Shown one piece after another: positions 1 through 10,398 of a stretch of DNA of 64,000 nucleotides. Position 1 is the first letter of the stretch; each line of letters opens with the position of its first letter. Made by a program: the position numbers and the translations under genes. The notes beneath the pieces are model-generated. The model made no database searches, had not been told where the DNA came from, and was given only the letters and a program-made list of their open reading frames with translations. The stretch is from Berberis thunbergii (lineage: Eukaryota > Streptophyta > Magnoliopsida > Ranunculales > Berberidaceae), in NCBI GenBank assembly GCA_003290165.1, contig QNQO01001857.1:1-64000 (forward strand). Direction: 5' to 3'.

Positions 1-270
1 TTCTTCTCCAAAGGTATGCCGCTCTACAAGCGAGAGTGAGGGAGAGAGAAATCTAGGGAGAGTGAGAGAAATCAAGAGCGAGAGTGAAAGAGTGAGGGAG
101 AGAGGAATTGAGCGAGAGAGAGATCCAGGGAGAGGGATGCCACTCTTCTTCAATCCAAAGGCACGCCCGCTTTTCTTCAAACCAATGGCACGCCGCTCAA
201 GCGAGAGTGAGAGAGATCCAGGGAGAGGGAAAGAGTGAGGGTGAGAGAAATCGAGAGATCGAGAAATAGA
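1..270. repeat. GA-rich low-complexity tract
   Basis: Purine-rich GAGAGA-type sequence with loosely repeated phrases: 'gcgagagtgag' and 'tccagggagaggga' recur, and 'ccgctcaagcgagagtgag' echoes the start of the window. It lies just upstream of the RPL11 relic, where a plant gene would have its 5' UTR or promoter, but I see no start codon joining it to that relic. Confidence 0.6.
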
Positions 271-277
271 GATCTAA

Positions 278-747
278 GTGCAGAAGGTCGTCCTCAACAT
301 CTTCGTCGGCAAGAGCAGAGATCGTCTCACCAAGGCCTCCAAGGTATGTATACTAAGTCTATCTCTCACTTACCTCCTAATCCCCATTGCACATCTTTTC
401 CTCCCAAACCCCCATCGTTTTTCACTGATTTTTATTTGTAGGTGTTGGAGTTGTTGAGTGGACAAACCCTAGTTTTCTCCAAAGGTATGTATCTAACAAA
501 CAAAAAGGGTTTCTCTCTTTTATGTTTTTTGTTCATTTTGATTTTACATTGATTTGGTTGATGTGGTTTTTACCCTTTGATTTTTTTTTTTTGTGTTAAC
601 AATTTTTTTTCAGAATGGGTGTAATGAGAAGATTTCTTGCTATGTCACCATCGAGGTGACAAGTGGATGCAACTTCTTGAGAGTGGATTGAAGGTGAAGG
701 AGTACTACCTGTTGAGGAGGAACTTCAGTAAGACTGGATGCTTTGGT
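278..747 (+). pseudogene. RPL11: Ribosomal protein L11 (60S, uL5 family) relic, introns retained
   Basis: Three exon pieces match plant cytosolic RPL11, which binds 5S rRNA in the 60S subunit. Exon 278-343 reads VQKVVLNIFVGKSRDRLTKA and ends at a GTATGT donor. Exon 442-484 reads VLELLSGQTLVFSK and ends at another GTATGT donor. Exon 614-747 carries [10 protein letters not shown], then, in another frame, [20 protein letters not shown] and SKTGCFG. It is dead: a TAA (275-277) sits where the family has Lys just before VQK, there is no start codon, the stretch before NEK is missing, and one base is lost near 652, which breaks the frame. The C-terminal half is absent. Introns are kept, so this is a genomic copy and not a retroposed cDNA. 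The identification is from recognised family sequence; no alignment was run. Confidence 0.82.
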
Positions 748-2150
748 TGAAATTGGTTATCTTTTGAATATTTCGTGGTAACTGATGGTTGTGTATAATA
801 TTTAGGTTTCTTTGGTGTCAATGGTATGCACATTTGGAAAGGGGCGGATGTCAGCCATGCTTAGGCTTTTGGGTAATGGAAATTACCCTGAACTAAGTAC
901 AGGTATTGTTAGCTACAACATTAGAATGCCGTAAAATTTAATGTTTTGATATGGATGTGATGTGAATCTAATATGCTATTGTCTGCTTAAATACTTTTAA
1001 ATTTCAATATTTCCTTTCCAATATTATTGGTCAGATTCATGACTAAAGGCCCTTTTTTTGTGTGTGCGTGTCTGAAAACTTTTGCAAAATGTAGATGATG
1101 TTGGTTTTTAGACACATCCAATATTATACTCACAGTTAGAGGAGTTGAAAGACTCCATCTGTTTACACCTGCAGGATCAAGTAAGCCTCTCTAACTAAAT
1201 TAATATGTAGTGAATGCATGTTTGCATGTATCCCTACCTTAGTGATCCTGATTGGGTTTAGCTCATTTGTTGAAGCTAACATGTATCCCTACCTTAGTGA
1301 TCCTGATTGGGTTTAGCTCATTTGTTGAAGCTAACAGGCAAAGGGAAATAATGTTTTCAAATCAAAACATGGTGCATGATCCTATGACTATTGCTCTATT
1401 TGCAAAAACTAATCTATATGTTCAACAACCTTATTGTGAAAGCTACATCAAAAGAAGATGTTCATGAACTAATCAATCAAGTTCCATTTAAACTTTTGAA
1501 ATTGAGGTTCCGTTTTGACTTGTCCACTTGGCAGCTTTGTCTAGGAATTTTTTTTCGGGGAATGCTTTATTTCCAACAGAAATTTTGTAGTAGTGGTCAT
1601 AGTCAATTAAGCTGTCAAGGCTTGTGTACTTAATAGCAGTTTATACATCATATGTAACATTCATGTTTTGATGATGTTAGAATTGCCTCATTCTTTTTTC
1701 GAAACCAATTTAAAGTGTTCTAGAGTTTTGAGTTGATCCGTGACAAGTTGAGAGACAAACACAAGATTTGAGAGGTTAAAGATAATATTTTCTCTCTTGT
1801 GTTTCTCCATCGAGTTATTGTGGCACTCTTGAATACCTTAAAGGCTGTCATTAAAGGGCCGAGTGGTTGATTAGAAGATGAAAATTGTTAGTTTCAGTTA
1901 CCTTCTGTGATGATGGTTGATAAATTTTTCCCTAATCTCTCTCTTGTTGTTGTTGTGGTTTGTCACATAACATGATACATCTGATGCAAATATGTTATCT
2001 TCAAATATTAATTTAATGTTTAGATAACATTCATAACCTATCATGTATTCATTTTACTCCCCTTAGATACTTTGGGGCCTATTCTTCTATATCTCATGAT
2101 TTTCGGACTTACTGGCTTGATAAAAATAATTTTTTTTTACTGTCTCGGTT
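748..2150. other. Non-coding stretch with a short tandem duplication
   Basis: AT-rich with no recognisable gene. A 55-bp unit is duplicated head to tail at 1225-1279 and 1280-1334. Short open stretches occur around 1340-1500 (for example MVHDPMTIALFAKTNLYVQQ) and at 1129-1183 (QLEELKDSICLHLQDQ), and could be further gene scraps, but I cannot assign them. Confidence 0.4.
1225..1334. repeat. 55-bp direct tandem duplication
   Basis: Two adjacent copies, 1225-1279 and 1280-1334, beginning 'catgtatccctacctt' and ending 'ttgttgaagctaa'. I see no difference between them, which implies a recent local duplication. Confidence 0.9.
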
Positions 2151-2156
2151 CAGTGT

Positions 2157-2413
2157 GCAGCACTTTCTACTCTCCTTCTCGTGATTGCTCTCAATTTGGC
2201 TATTGGTCTTCTCCCTACATAGACAGTTCAGCCCATATTGGAGGATTATTGTCAGGTTTTCTCCTTGGATTTATTCTTTTGATTCGCCCTTAGTTTGGAT
2301 ATGTTAGCTGCAAATACATTCCTACAGGATATGAGTTGAAATATGTTAAACCCAAGCACAAATGCTATCAATATTTGTTATGGGTTGTAGCTTTTGTCAT
2401 CTTGATTGTGTAG
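2157..2413 (+). pseudogene. Rhomboid-like protease C-terminal fragment (RBL relic)
   Basis: Rhomboids are intramembrane serine proteases. The translation begins ALSTLLLVIALNLAIGLLP, a transmembrane helix, then after a frame change reads YIDSSAHIGGLLSGFLLGF and ILLIRP. The His of HIGG matches the catalytic His of the Ser-His dyad; the GxSG serine exon is not present here. After ILLIRP comes TAG (2291-2293), where plant RBLs have Gln followed by FGW or FGY, and the same frame continues FGYVSCKYIPTGYELK, then KPKHKCYQYLLWVVAF, ending at TAG 2411-2413. Defects are one base lost near 2215 (LLP to YID) and the TAG nonsense codon. The N-terminal domains are missing. This is a captured or decayed C-terminal exon and makes no functional protease. 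Confidence 0.78.
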
Positions 2414-2742
2414 TTTGTTTATCATCTCCTTTTGTTTCTAAGCTCATGTATGCTACTATGCTAGCCCAAAAACCCGGACTTGATGCCAACTACTATAGTA
2501 AAAGAAATCCATTGAAACTACTTAAGTAAGAGTGAGATAACAATTTGATTCTGGGTTGCATTTGCAGATCAATCTTGTTTTTCAGCACCTCTACATTATG
2601 AAAATCCTTAACAAATTATTTATTTTGATGATATAGATATATTTATTTTGTATTTCTGTAACAAAAAAAACATGGGATCACTTAAATCAAATGCCTTCAA
2701 TGAATCTAATAGATGAAACAAAATTCTTTATGAGAAGAGTGC
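2414..2742. other. Non-coding AT-rich stretch
   Basis: No recognisable gene. It separates two relics on opposite strands. Confidence 0.4.
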
Positions 2743-3036
2743 CTGTAAATGGCTTTTCAGGTGGTATAAAGTCAATCCAGGAATCCCCATCACTCTCATT
2801 ATATTCTTTGTTGTTGCTTCTGCCAGAATTAAAAATTAAAATCAATTCATAGATTATACATAGAGTAATGATAGGTATAATTTAATAGCTTGACAAAATA
2901 ACTAATCAAGTAACTTACTGTCTGCACCTCCAAGCTGAGCGACGGCTTCGATAAATCTTTGATGAAGCACTGGAGTCCATTTTAGCCTGGGCTTTGCATC
3001 TGTAGACAGAACCAAATCCATATCTGGGTTTTTCAT
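2743..3036 (-). pseudogene. MYB-CC (GARP) transcription factor DNA-binding domain, two exons
   Basis: On the minus strand, exon 3036-2919 reads MKNPDMDLVLSTDAKPRLKW then TPVLHQRFIEAVAQLGGAD and ends at a GTAAGT donor. After an intron with a CTGGCAG acceptor, exon 2819-2743 reads KATTKNIMRVMGIPGLTLYH then LKSHLQ. Together these are almost the whole MYB-like GARP domain of the PHR1/PHL/MYB-CC family, nuclear DNA-binding regulators often linked to phosphate responses. Splicing phase is conserved: a codon split A/AA gives the Lys. Family members usually have ATPK where this has ATTK. The following KYRLGK and coiled-coil exons are not found, and after HLQ the intron would begin GC instead of GT. 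The domain has no stop or frameshift, so the capture may be young. It lies on the strand opposite to its neighbours. Confidence 0.82.
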
Positions 3037-4078
3037 TCTCTGCAGAACCATTTCAATTTAGTGCATAAATAAAATTTACAAAGTGCTCATAAGACATGAA
3101 AAACGGTTTCAATGTTTACTCTTACTCATATATATAATTGTGTGACAACTTTAATTGTATATATATTTGGGGTGGTTGTCTTGTCCACAAGCTACCACTC
3201 AAATTTGAAACCAGATTTGGGATGTGTTGAAGAATATATACAACAATGAGCTGTGGTTTTTTTTTGTTTTCAATCCATCTCCTCTTCTGCTTGGTATATT
3301 GAAGATATTTAGATTTTACTATAATTGTCTGGCTGCAGTAAGTTTTAATTTATTCATATGGAATCTCTTCTTTGCAAATGTCAGTCTCTGTCTCTCTCAA
3401 TTGCCTGTGTACACATTTATCTTATCATGCTTATTTAGGTTTATTATTTGTAACTATTTTGTAGCCTCAAACTCTAGCTTTGTGATACATTTGTTAAAAT
3501 ATGATACATATATGTTAAAGGATATATGCAGTTGTGCCTTTTTGTTTGTTGAAGTCATTCATAGCCTTTGGTTCTTTACATACATTAAGATGCAGAGCGA
3601 GACATGGTACCTGTCCATGCCCTTTGTTTCAGTGTTGATAATGTGAATTATTCTGCCCTTGTCTTTCCTTTGTTTCAGGATGTGAAGTCATGAAGTGTAC
3701 ATTAGATTTTAAAATAAATCTCTGCTCTTGGACAATTTTCAAAGCATTATTCTTTTTAACTATAACTCATGGTTTTATCTCTATAGAATGTTATTTAATA
3801 AGGACCAACCAATTTGATATTTATTAATATCAGTCAGCTTTCAAGCTATAATATGATTTGTTACTTGAGATATATAAGGTGGAGTGGACTTGTTGATGAC
3901 ATTGTTTGTTATATATGAAATGGATAGAATAGTATATTTCATCTCTGGCTAGAGCACTGATATATTGCCATGGAAAACATGTCATACACAGAGACATGTT
4001 GATGACATTGTTTGTGTTGTGTATTTCGATAGAAAAATGGTATTTGATTAGACAAAAATTGGTGCATTTCTTCTGCAG
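3037..4078. other. Intergenic stretch, no gene recognised
   Basis: AT-rich with T-runs. A 140-codon open frame at 3224-3646 is hydrophobic, matches nothing I know and has no splice or start context, so I treat it as chance. Confidence 0.4.
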
Positions 4079-4573
4079 GTCCTAAAAATGTACTTCTATG
4101 CCTGATATCACAAAATGCAAATCTATGGGGCGCTATGGTCAGCTATACAATAACTTCAGCTATCAGCATGAGGTATGTAATTTACATAATCGAGTACGGT
4201 TTTCATTGATTTTGGACGATAAGGACATGGTCAACTGGAGACCCAAAACCCTAAATAAATGTGGTTTCAAGTGGTTTGCCAGAGCATCCGTTCCAATAGT
4301 CCACTGCAAGACCCCGAAATGCGAAATAGAAAAACTAGGTCTGAAGGCCTTCAACCCTCAAAAACCAGGAAAATGAGCGAAAACTTTTGAGCTGATGGAC
4401 CTTGTCTCACATTGACACTGACCTTTGTTTTTTTTTTTTTTTTGGTGGGAAACAGGGCAATAGTGCAAACAAATTGTCTCCACAAACATGGCCACAAAGA
4501 CTGTAATGGATCTGAAAAATCATTCATGATCATGTTTGGAGCAATCAGTGCATTGTTGTCTCAAATTCCAAAC
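4079..4573 (+). pseudogene. Amino acid permease (AAP family) fragment, two exons
   Basis: AAPs are plasma-membrane proton/amino-acid symporters. Exon 4079-4172 follows a TTCTGCAG acceptor and reads PKNVLLCLISQNANLWGAMV then SYTITSAISM, matching the AAP region that ends in a YTI.. SISM-type helix; it ends at a GTATGT donor. Exon 2 begins at 4456 after AAACAG, with the Arg codon split AG/G, and reads AIVQTNCLHKHGHKDCNGSE then KSFMIMFGAISALLSQIPN, matching the AAP SNCFH..GH....PFMIIFG...LSQIPN block. The remaining membrane helices are absent. At about 4574-4591 the exon changes into exportin-1 sequence without a splice site or a loss of frame. Confidence 0.8.
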
Positions 4574-4669
4574 ATGGAGAAGATAATGAAGGTTGCCACC
4601 CTTCAGTTTAGGGACTTCTATGATGTGCAATATGTCAAGATGTATACTATCTTTATGGTGCAGTTACAG
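4574..4669 (+). pseudogene. XPO1: Exportin 1 (XPO1/CRM1) exon fragment fused to the permease exon
   Basis: Residues VATLQFRDFYDVQYVKMYTI then FMVQLQ match the conserved HEAT-repeat segment of plant XPO1 (EVAAL.FGDFY.VQYVKMYTIF..QL), the nuclear export receptor that works with Ran. The exon ends in CAG followed by GTATCA, a usable donor. Its 5' part is replaced by the permease exon and the two stay in one frame through the join. No other XPO1 exon is seen nearby. XPO1 is a protein of over 1000 residues, so this is a scrap of about 30 residues. Confidence 0.75.
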
Positions 4670-5745
4670 GTATCATACTTCTGAGTTTTGAAAACATTTA
4701 TTATTATAACTTTGGTGTGCAAACTTTTGGTTTAAATCTGATTACTTTTGTAGCAATATTGATAGATTTGATTATTGATGTAGTCTTCAAACCCGCTATT
4801 AATCTACAAGATTTAGGCCAATTTGCTAATAATGTGATGCATAGAATCTCTACGGTGTTTTAATTTTCAGGCGATAATACATATAGTGGAACTATGAATT
4901 TAAATGGTTTGGAAAGTTTAAATGGTTGCAATGAGATGAGGAGATAATTTTATCGTGGTATCGTGGGTGGGGTTGAAGACTAAATTTCTCAGAAAACGTT
5001 GTATGCAATCTAGTGAACTATTACCATAAAAAAATTCACATAGTAACCAAGCACATGACAGAGGTTTTCAGGTGGATTAAAGTTTATTTCATAACAAAAA
5101 TGTTCATCTGATTGATCAAATTTGTTGTTAACGACCACACAGCTTATATCTGTCGAACTCTCCCTATACTTATTAAAATTTCATAATTTCTGCTTTATTC
5201 TAAATGACAAGTATGCAGTGAAATTTGGATCCGTGTTCTATATTATTCTCATAAAGATGGCAATATTAGCCTGATCATATGCTTATGACCATAACCAAGT
5301 CTGACCTATATTTGTAAGATGTCTCCAGTCACAGGGATACCTTGGCCTTCATCGCAATCGTTCTTTGTTATCATAACCTTCAAACTGTAATTTATTCGTA
5401 TGATGTGATTGCCACATTGATATTGTTGAATAGACACCTTGGCTCAAATATCTGATGTAGCTAATGAAGAAATTCATAATAGATCAAAATCAAGTAATTA
5501 CATGTGTTAACCTTAGTTCAGGTACAACCAAGTAAAAAAGTTTGGCATAGAGATACCACATTGGCTATTGCTTAATCACTTCACTTGCTCAATTTCTACT
5601 TTAAACTAGTCTATCAGGGGATGTATCCTTGACCACTATCCGAGCTTCTGTTGCAAATGAAATGATTCCAATGAAATCTATATATTTACATAATTCTTGT
5701 TAGGGCATTTGGTTCTCATGTACTTTGTTGATTCTCTTATTTCAG
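4670..5745. other. Non-coding stretch
   Basis: AT-rich; no gene, RNA or repeat recognised. The phrase 'aaatttggatccgtgttct' at 5221 recurs near 6025, a small dispersed repeat. Confidence 0.4.
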
Positions 5746-5837
5746 ATTTAATGCTCCAAAAGCTTCTCTTAAAAGTTGAAGAAGGGATTGCGGTTCAGCT
5801 CAATGATGCTGAAAGAAGGATTACAGTAGTCCATAAG
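5746..5837 (+). pseudogene. Unidentified exon-like fragment
   Basis: Follows a TTATTTCAG acceptor and stays open: LMLQKLLLKVEEGIAVQLND then AERRITVVHK. It ends at AAG followed by GCAAGT, which would be a GC-type donor. Charged and helical in character; I do not recognise the family. Given the neighbours, it is probably another captured exon. Confidence 0.35.
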
Positions 5838-6821
5838 GCAAGTTTTGTTTTTTAATTTATGAGTTAAATCATCGTAAGTCCTAGTTAAAAATCCTTACTT
5901 TTTAGAAGGCACCGATACGTACCCCCTTTTTTGCATGCAACCTTAGCCTGAAACACAATGATTCAATACATAGGTGGTACCATGGACTATAAAGAGGGTT
6001 GTATCATGTAGGCTTGCCTTTCAAATTTGGATCCGTGTTCTCTATTATTCTCATGGATGATTCTGTATTTATTTCAATTTGATGGCATGAAAAGGCAAAG
6101 AGAGCTACATTGAAATTTTGATACTTATGAAGCTAGTTTAATGTTTTGCATGAAAAACTAGTTGATGCCCATGTAGGAAATTGGAAATGATATGCTCCGT
6201 TTCCTGGATTCATATTTAGGTTCTGGTGCTTCCCTCAAGTGCCTGCTTGTGCGGAAGGGCTGAAAGACCTGCAGCTTCTAGGAACTTTGACCTGTTGTTT
6301 AAGTAATCTTCGATTAGGTACGGTCCTCCATGACTGAAGAGACCTTGCAAACAATGTTCTTGCTTTTGAAATTAGCTTCATGTATTTTAAATCCTTTTTC
6401 TACCTTCCTACTGCCTTTCCTCTGTTCATCTACTTATTTTAGGAAGCCCTTCATTCTTCTGCTTCCATTATTGGATCCCACGTGTGTGTCCATCCACAAA
6501 CTCCTGCTCCCTTGGTATTCTTCACGGCTATACTTCCTGGTGAACAACTCACAAGTTGTATCTATTCTTCTTCACCCATAAAAATCACTCAATGAGCCAA
6601 ATACAACCGTTGGTTTTGACCTTTTATCTGGATGATGTAATAATATGCAGATTTGCCATGATATCGTAGCTGATTAAGGTTTATTCGCCTTTGGAACAGG
6701 GCATGCTGATACGAACAAATTGCAAGTTTCTATCCCCTTAACTTGTATTTATGCATTTCTGAATTATGAAGACGCGTGTCATTCTAATTGTTTGTATTTT
6801 TTGATGTGCAGTGAGTAGGAA
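5838..6821. other. Non-coding stretch
   Basis: No gene recognised. An 83-codon open frame at 6330-6581 is rich in Leu, Phe, Ser and Pro, lacks family resemblance, and is probably chance. Confidence 0.35.
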
Positions 6822-6935
6822 GTAAATATTCAGCGTGACAGCTATGCTTCATATGTTGGCCATTACCCCATGTTATCGTATTTCGCCATGGCTGAAAATG
6901 AATCCATTGGAAGGGAATGCTACAACTTTATGCAG
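6822..6935 (+). pseudogene. Unidentified exon-like fragment
   Basis: Thirty-eight open codons reading VNIQRDSYASYVGHYPMLSY then FAMAENESIGRECYNFMQ, ending at CAG followed by GTATAC, a good donor. Composition is protein-like and unlike the AT-rich surroundings. An upstream TAG closes the same frame. I cannot name the family. Confidence 0.4.
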
Positions 6936-8518
6936 GTATACTTTTACATATGTATCTTGATTTTAATTAACGTGATTAAGGCTCCATTAACAGGTTAACC
7001 TGGCACTACCCTTCACAACCCATTTTGTTGACAAGTATTAGAATAACTTTAATTAAATCAAGCACATCTAAGGGGACTGTTATAATTTTATACATGATTC
7101 TTATATCAGACCACAATGAGCAGTTAAAGAAAGGCACGACAGTGATTATAAAAGCACACCAGGCATTGGTGACTAATAGCAACTAGCATGCTGACTTGAA
7201 CCTTTTATAAGCTTTGAAATAGTAGACCTAATTCTGTGGGCTAATGAGTAATGACACCATATGTTGAGATGGTTTGTGAAAAAGCAAAAAGTTGTCCAAA
7301 TTGAGGAGAGTCACTCTATGCCTCTTTGCAAAAAGTTGTCCAAATTGAGGAGATGGTTTGATTGATTATCCTTTTAATCCTTGTTTTCCCATGCAAAACA
7401 ATCTCTTCTTTAATGATTTCTTTCTTGTTTTCCTTTTTGGTACTTTGTAATGAATGGGAGTGTCTGCAATCTTAAGAGAAATGATGAGTATATCAGCCTT
7501 TTGTATGAGAAAGTAAGATTAGTTTAATTTGTTCTTTTTGTTCCCATTTTTTTTTTATGCTTCTATGGCCTTTGTTGACTTAATAGCTTATAATAATAAA
7601 TGATTTCATTGTTTACACTGCATCTTTTTAGTGATTCTAATCATTCCCATGAAAGGAGGATATAATTTATTTATTTCTTTGAAGTTTGTGAAAATACTAA
7701 TTAGTAGACACCTAGTGTTTCTTTTATTCCCATGAAAGGATATATATATATATATAGGCATAATGCTTCATAAAAAAACTGTCTGTTATACGTGCTAATG
7801 ATTGCATGGAATACATGGCATTGCAAAAACTGCTTCGATTGGGCAACATCAATGAATCGCCTCCATGAATCTCTCACATGTTACCATAATGTTAATCTCA
7901 AATGAACCCACATTTTTGTTGTCTAGTGACGGTATGCGGCCTGGATGATGCGGGGAATTGCGGTTGCGACACATCTAAACAGGGGCAGAATTCTGGCAGA
8001 GCACTCTGTTGCAAAACAGAGCTGCTCTGTTCTGCGCTGTGTTGCTGTTGCGGATGCTGCTGCTGAGTCGCTGATGCCGCTGCTGCGCTGTTGCTGCTGC
8101 TGCTGCTGTGCTGAGGTGCTGCTGTTGCAATTTATGACTTTGTTTCTGCTGTGAAAAGTGAGTCCTGATGGCCTTCTGCAGCAAAGTTCAACAGTTGTTG
8201 ATTCAACAACTTTCTCTTTTGCTGATGGTATCACCGAATCTGTTCCCCGTTCCTACATTGAATTTGTCGAGCGTCTTGTGCTGCCACAATCTGATTAGAT
8301 TTGCATGCGTTTGTTTATCCATTTTTTTAACTTTTGAAGCATAGTAGAACTTGTAAAAATTGTCTCTCAGTGACTCACTAGCATTGGTAATACCTAAGAA
8401 CCTATAAGTGACCTTCCTTTTTTTGGTTTTTTTTTTTAAGAACATTAATAGCATTTCTCATATATCAGTGCTTTTGTAAGATTACACCCTTGCTCACAGT
8501 AATTTTCATGTGTAACAG
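6936..8518. other. Non-coding stretch with microsatellites
   Basis: Contains a (TA)n run near 7740-7757, a 24-bp phrase 'gcaaaaagttgtccaaattg' repeated at about 7283 and 7328, and a CTG-rich tract at 8036-8125. Open frames over the CTG tract are products of the triplet repeat. Confidence 0.4.
8036..8125. repeat. Imperfect CTG/CAG trinucleotide tract
   Basis: Interrupted CTG units, most regular at about 8090-8110. It yields Gln-, Leu- or Cys-rich translations depending on the frame and is not evidence of a gene. Confidence 0.7.
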
Positions 8519-8584
8519 GAGAAGATCATACATGAACTTGGCTTGGTTATGGAGAGTACTGCTAATCGCCTTGATTTTGTTCAG
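8519..8584 (+). pseudogene. SYP61: SYP61-like syntaxin (Qc-SNARE) exon fragment
   Basis: A 22-codon exon bounded by a TAACAG acceptor and CAG followed by GTTCTC reads EKIIHELGLVMESTANRLDF then VQ. It resembles the end of the SNARE motif of plant SYP61 (..IIDELD.EMDSTKNRLEFVQ), a trans-Golgi syntaxin. The transmembrane exon and earlier SNARE exons are not found, so it is an isolated relic. Another Qc-SNARE is possible. Confidence 0.6.
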
Positions 8585-9837
8585 GTTCTCTTTCCCTATT
8601 AGGTCCTGCCAACAACCCAAAAACAGAAATTAGGCCCTTGGGCCCAATATCTACTATAATTATTAGCTATTAATCTCATGGTGTTGTGAATCTTTGCATA
8701 ATTTTGTTATAACATAATTTTGTTGTAATTTGCCTTATGACATTACTTTGTATGTTGTACGTGTTGACATTATATGGTTATCTACTTAAACTTGCATTGA
8801 TTTTCATTATTTTGTTGCAAGTAAACATGTAATTAGAGGAGGTAGAGGGAAAATATATTGGATAGTACAAGTAACATGTTTGTACTTATTGTGTACTTGC
8901 TGGAATGCTGCATTCTAACCTTAGGGTGTAATGAACCATCAAGCTATTTGTATTTGTATTGTCTCTCCTACCCCTCTTTCATTATGCGAATATATGCATT
9001 TCAGCAAAATATCCTCCTCTTCCCTTAAAATTGTTGATTTTCAGCTCAGAGTCCTTGGTAATGTTGTTTGTTGCTTTTTCAAAATTGTAGTCTTGTGTAC
9101 TTGGAGAAATACCTTCACTGACGGACAGACGTGCGCCAGCTCTGGGATCTTACAAGAGATGTCCTGGTATGGTTTCCATTTTCCAAGCTCACTAAGGATG
9201 GGTTACCTTTCAACCCGTTTATGAATTTTCTGGACAGATTTTCCTTTTTATGCGTGAATCATGCTTGTCAAAGTATATGAAATAATCATATGCTATTTCT
9301 CTTGTGTGGCAACTTTTCCATTTTCTTTGTGAACTTTCCCTCATTACGTGTTTATGCTATAAAAATATAATTTCGTATACTCTAACTTTTGTTTGCTTAT
9401 GCACTGAGGTATATATATCTTTTCTTTCGAAATTAGATTAGAGTAAGAACTGACTTGAACAACATTCAATAAAGAATATATTCCTTTTTAGATGATGCAA
9501 ATGCATAACATATCCCTCTGTTGTTGCAAACAAAATAGAGGGGAGAAACAGAGAGACAGTCAAGAAAATATAAGAATTTCAACTCCTTTACCATCAGCGA
9601 CATCAGTGACGCAGCAGCAGCATCCGGGACTTATGGTAACCCAAAATTTATGGGACTTATGGTAACCCAAAATTTACGTTTAGTTAGTAGTATTAAAAAT
9701 TCAAATAAATTATTATAAATTTTTTTATAAGATTATTCTAGTAGTATAACAACTGGGCATTTGGTTGGTAGTATTATTCTAGCTTTGGTCTAGTAGTATT
9801 ATTCTAAGATTGTTTTAGTTTAACAAATTGTAACTGA
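8585..9837. other. Non-coding stretch
   Basis: AT-rich. A 26-bp unit (gggacttatggtaaccc and following bases) is duplicated at 9626-9651 and 9652-9676. A short coding-like stretch near 9118-9170 is unassigned. Confidence 0.4.
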
Positions 9838-10316
9838 TGTTAAGGATTTTCAGGGAGTGATTAACAAAATGTGAATGTTCTTGTTGTTGCTGATATAGAA
9901 TGTGAATGCTTCAGTTGTAAATGCTCCAGTTGTTACTGAGGTAATATGCTGCAGATGGTGGAGAATGCAAGTGCTTAAGTGTTGCAGAGTGCTCTGTCAG
10001 ATGGTGGATGAGAAGGGTTCTTCAGTATTCTGTTAGTGGTTAGAAGAATGTTTGTTAGAAGAGTAATGCTCTATTAGAAGAATAATGCTATGTTAGTTGC
10101 TCTGACCTCTGTGAGGTATGAGTATAAATAGGAGAATGGCAATAACATTGGGATTCATGATTTCACACATTGTACAATTGAGCAAATGCTTATTAGGAGA
10201 TTAAGGCATCTCGAACAGCCTACATCATTCAGTTCATATTACATTGTAATTCACTCTTTCGAGTTGTATCTTGTAATTCCAATTTCAGCATTGTCAATAC
10301 AATTTCTGTTCCAGCA
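9838..10316 (+). mobile_element. Probable solo LTR of a Ty1/copia-like retrotransposon
   Basis: About 479 bp beginning TGTTAAGG and ending CCAGCA, so it has TG...CA termini. The flanks ACTGA (left) and ATTGA (right) match at 4 of 5 positions, as an aged 5-bp target duplication would. Inside are a TATAAATA box at 10123-10130 and a 3' part (cattgtcaatacaatttctg) of the kind found at copia LTR ends. I see no internal coding region or second LTR. The exact ends and family are inferred. Confidence 0.5.
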
Positions 10317-10376
10317 ATTGATTGTTGAAATCTTCTAGTCTTCTATATAAGATGTAATGAAAAGTCATTTGATAGC

Positions 10377-10398
10377 AAAAAAAAAAAAAAAAAAAAAA
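10377..10398 (+). repeat. 22-nt poly-A tract
   Basis: An uninterrupted run of A directly before the CACTA-like subterminal repeats. It may be the tail of a retroposed sequence or slippage at a junction. Confidence 0.6.

Noticed and set aside
3224..3646. 140-codon hydrophobic open frame
   Set aside because: AT-rich sequence gives such frames by chance; no family match, splice site or promoter supports it.
7923..8234. Gln/Ala-rich or Cys-rich ORFs
   Set aside because: Produced by the CTG/CAG tract in different frames.
278..9200. A single multi-exon functional gene
   Set aside because: Recognised pieces come from unrelated families, one lies on the other strand, and frameshifts and stops break two of them.
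278..9830. Helitron as the carrier of the gene fragments
   Set aside because: Possible in principle, but I found no convincing CTRR end with a preceding hairpin, whereas a clear CACTA terminus is present. Not excluded.
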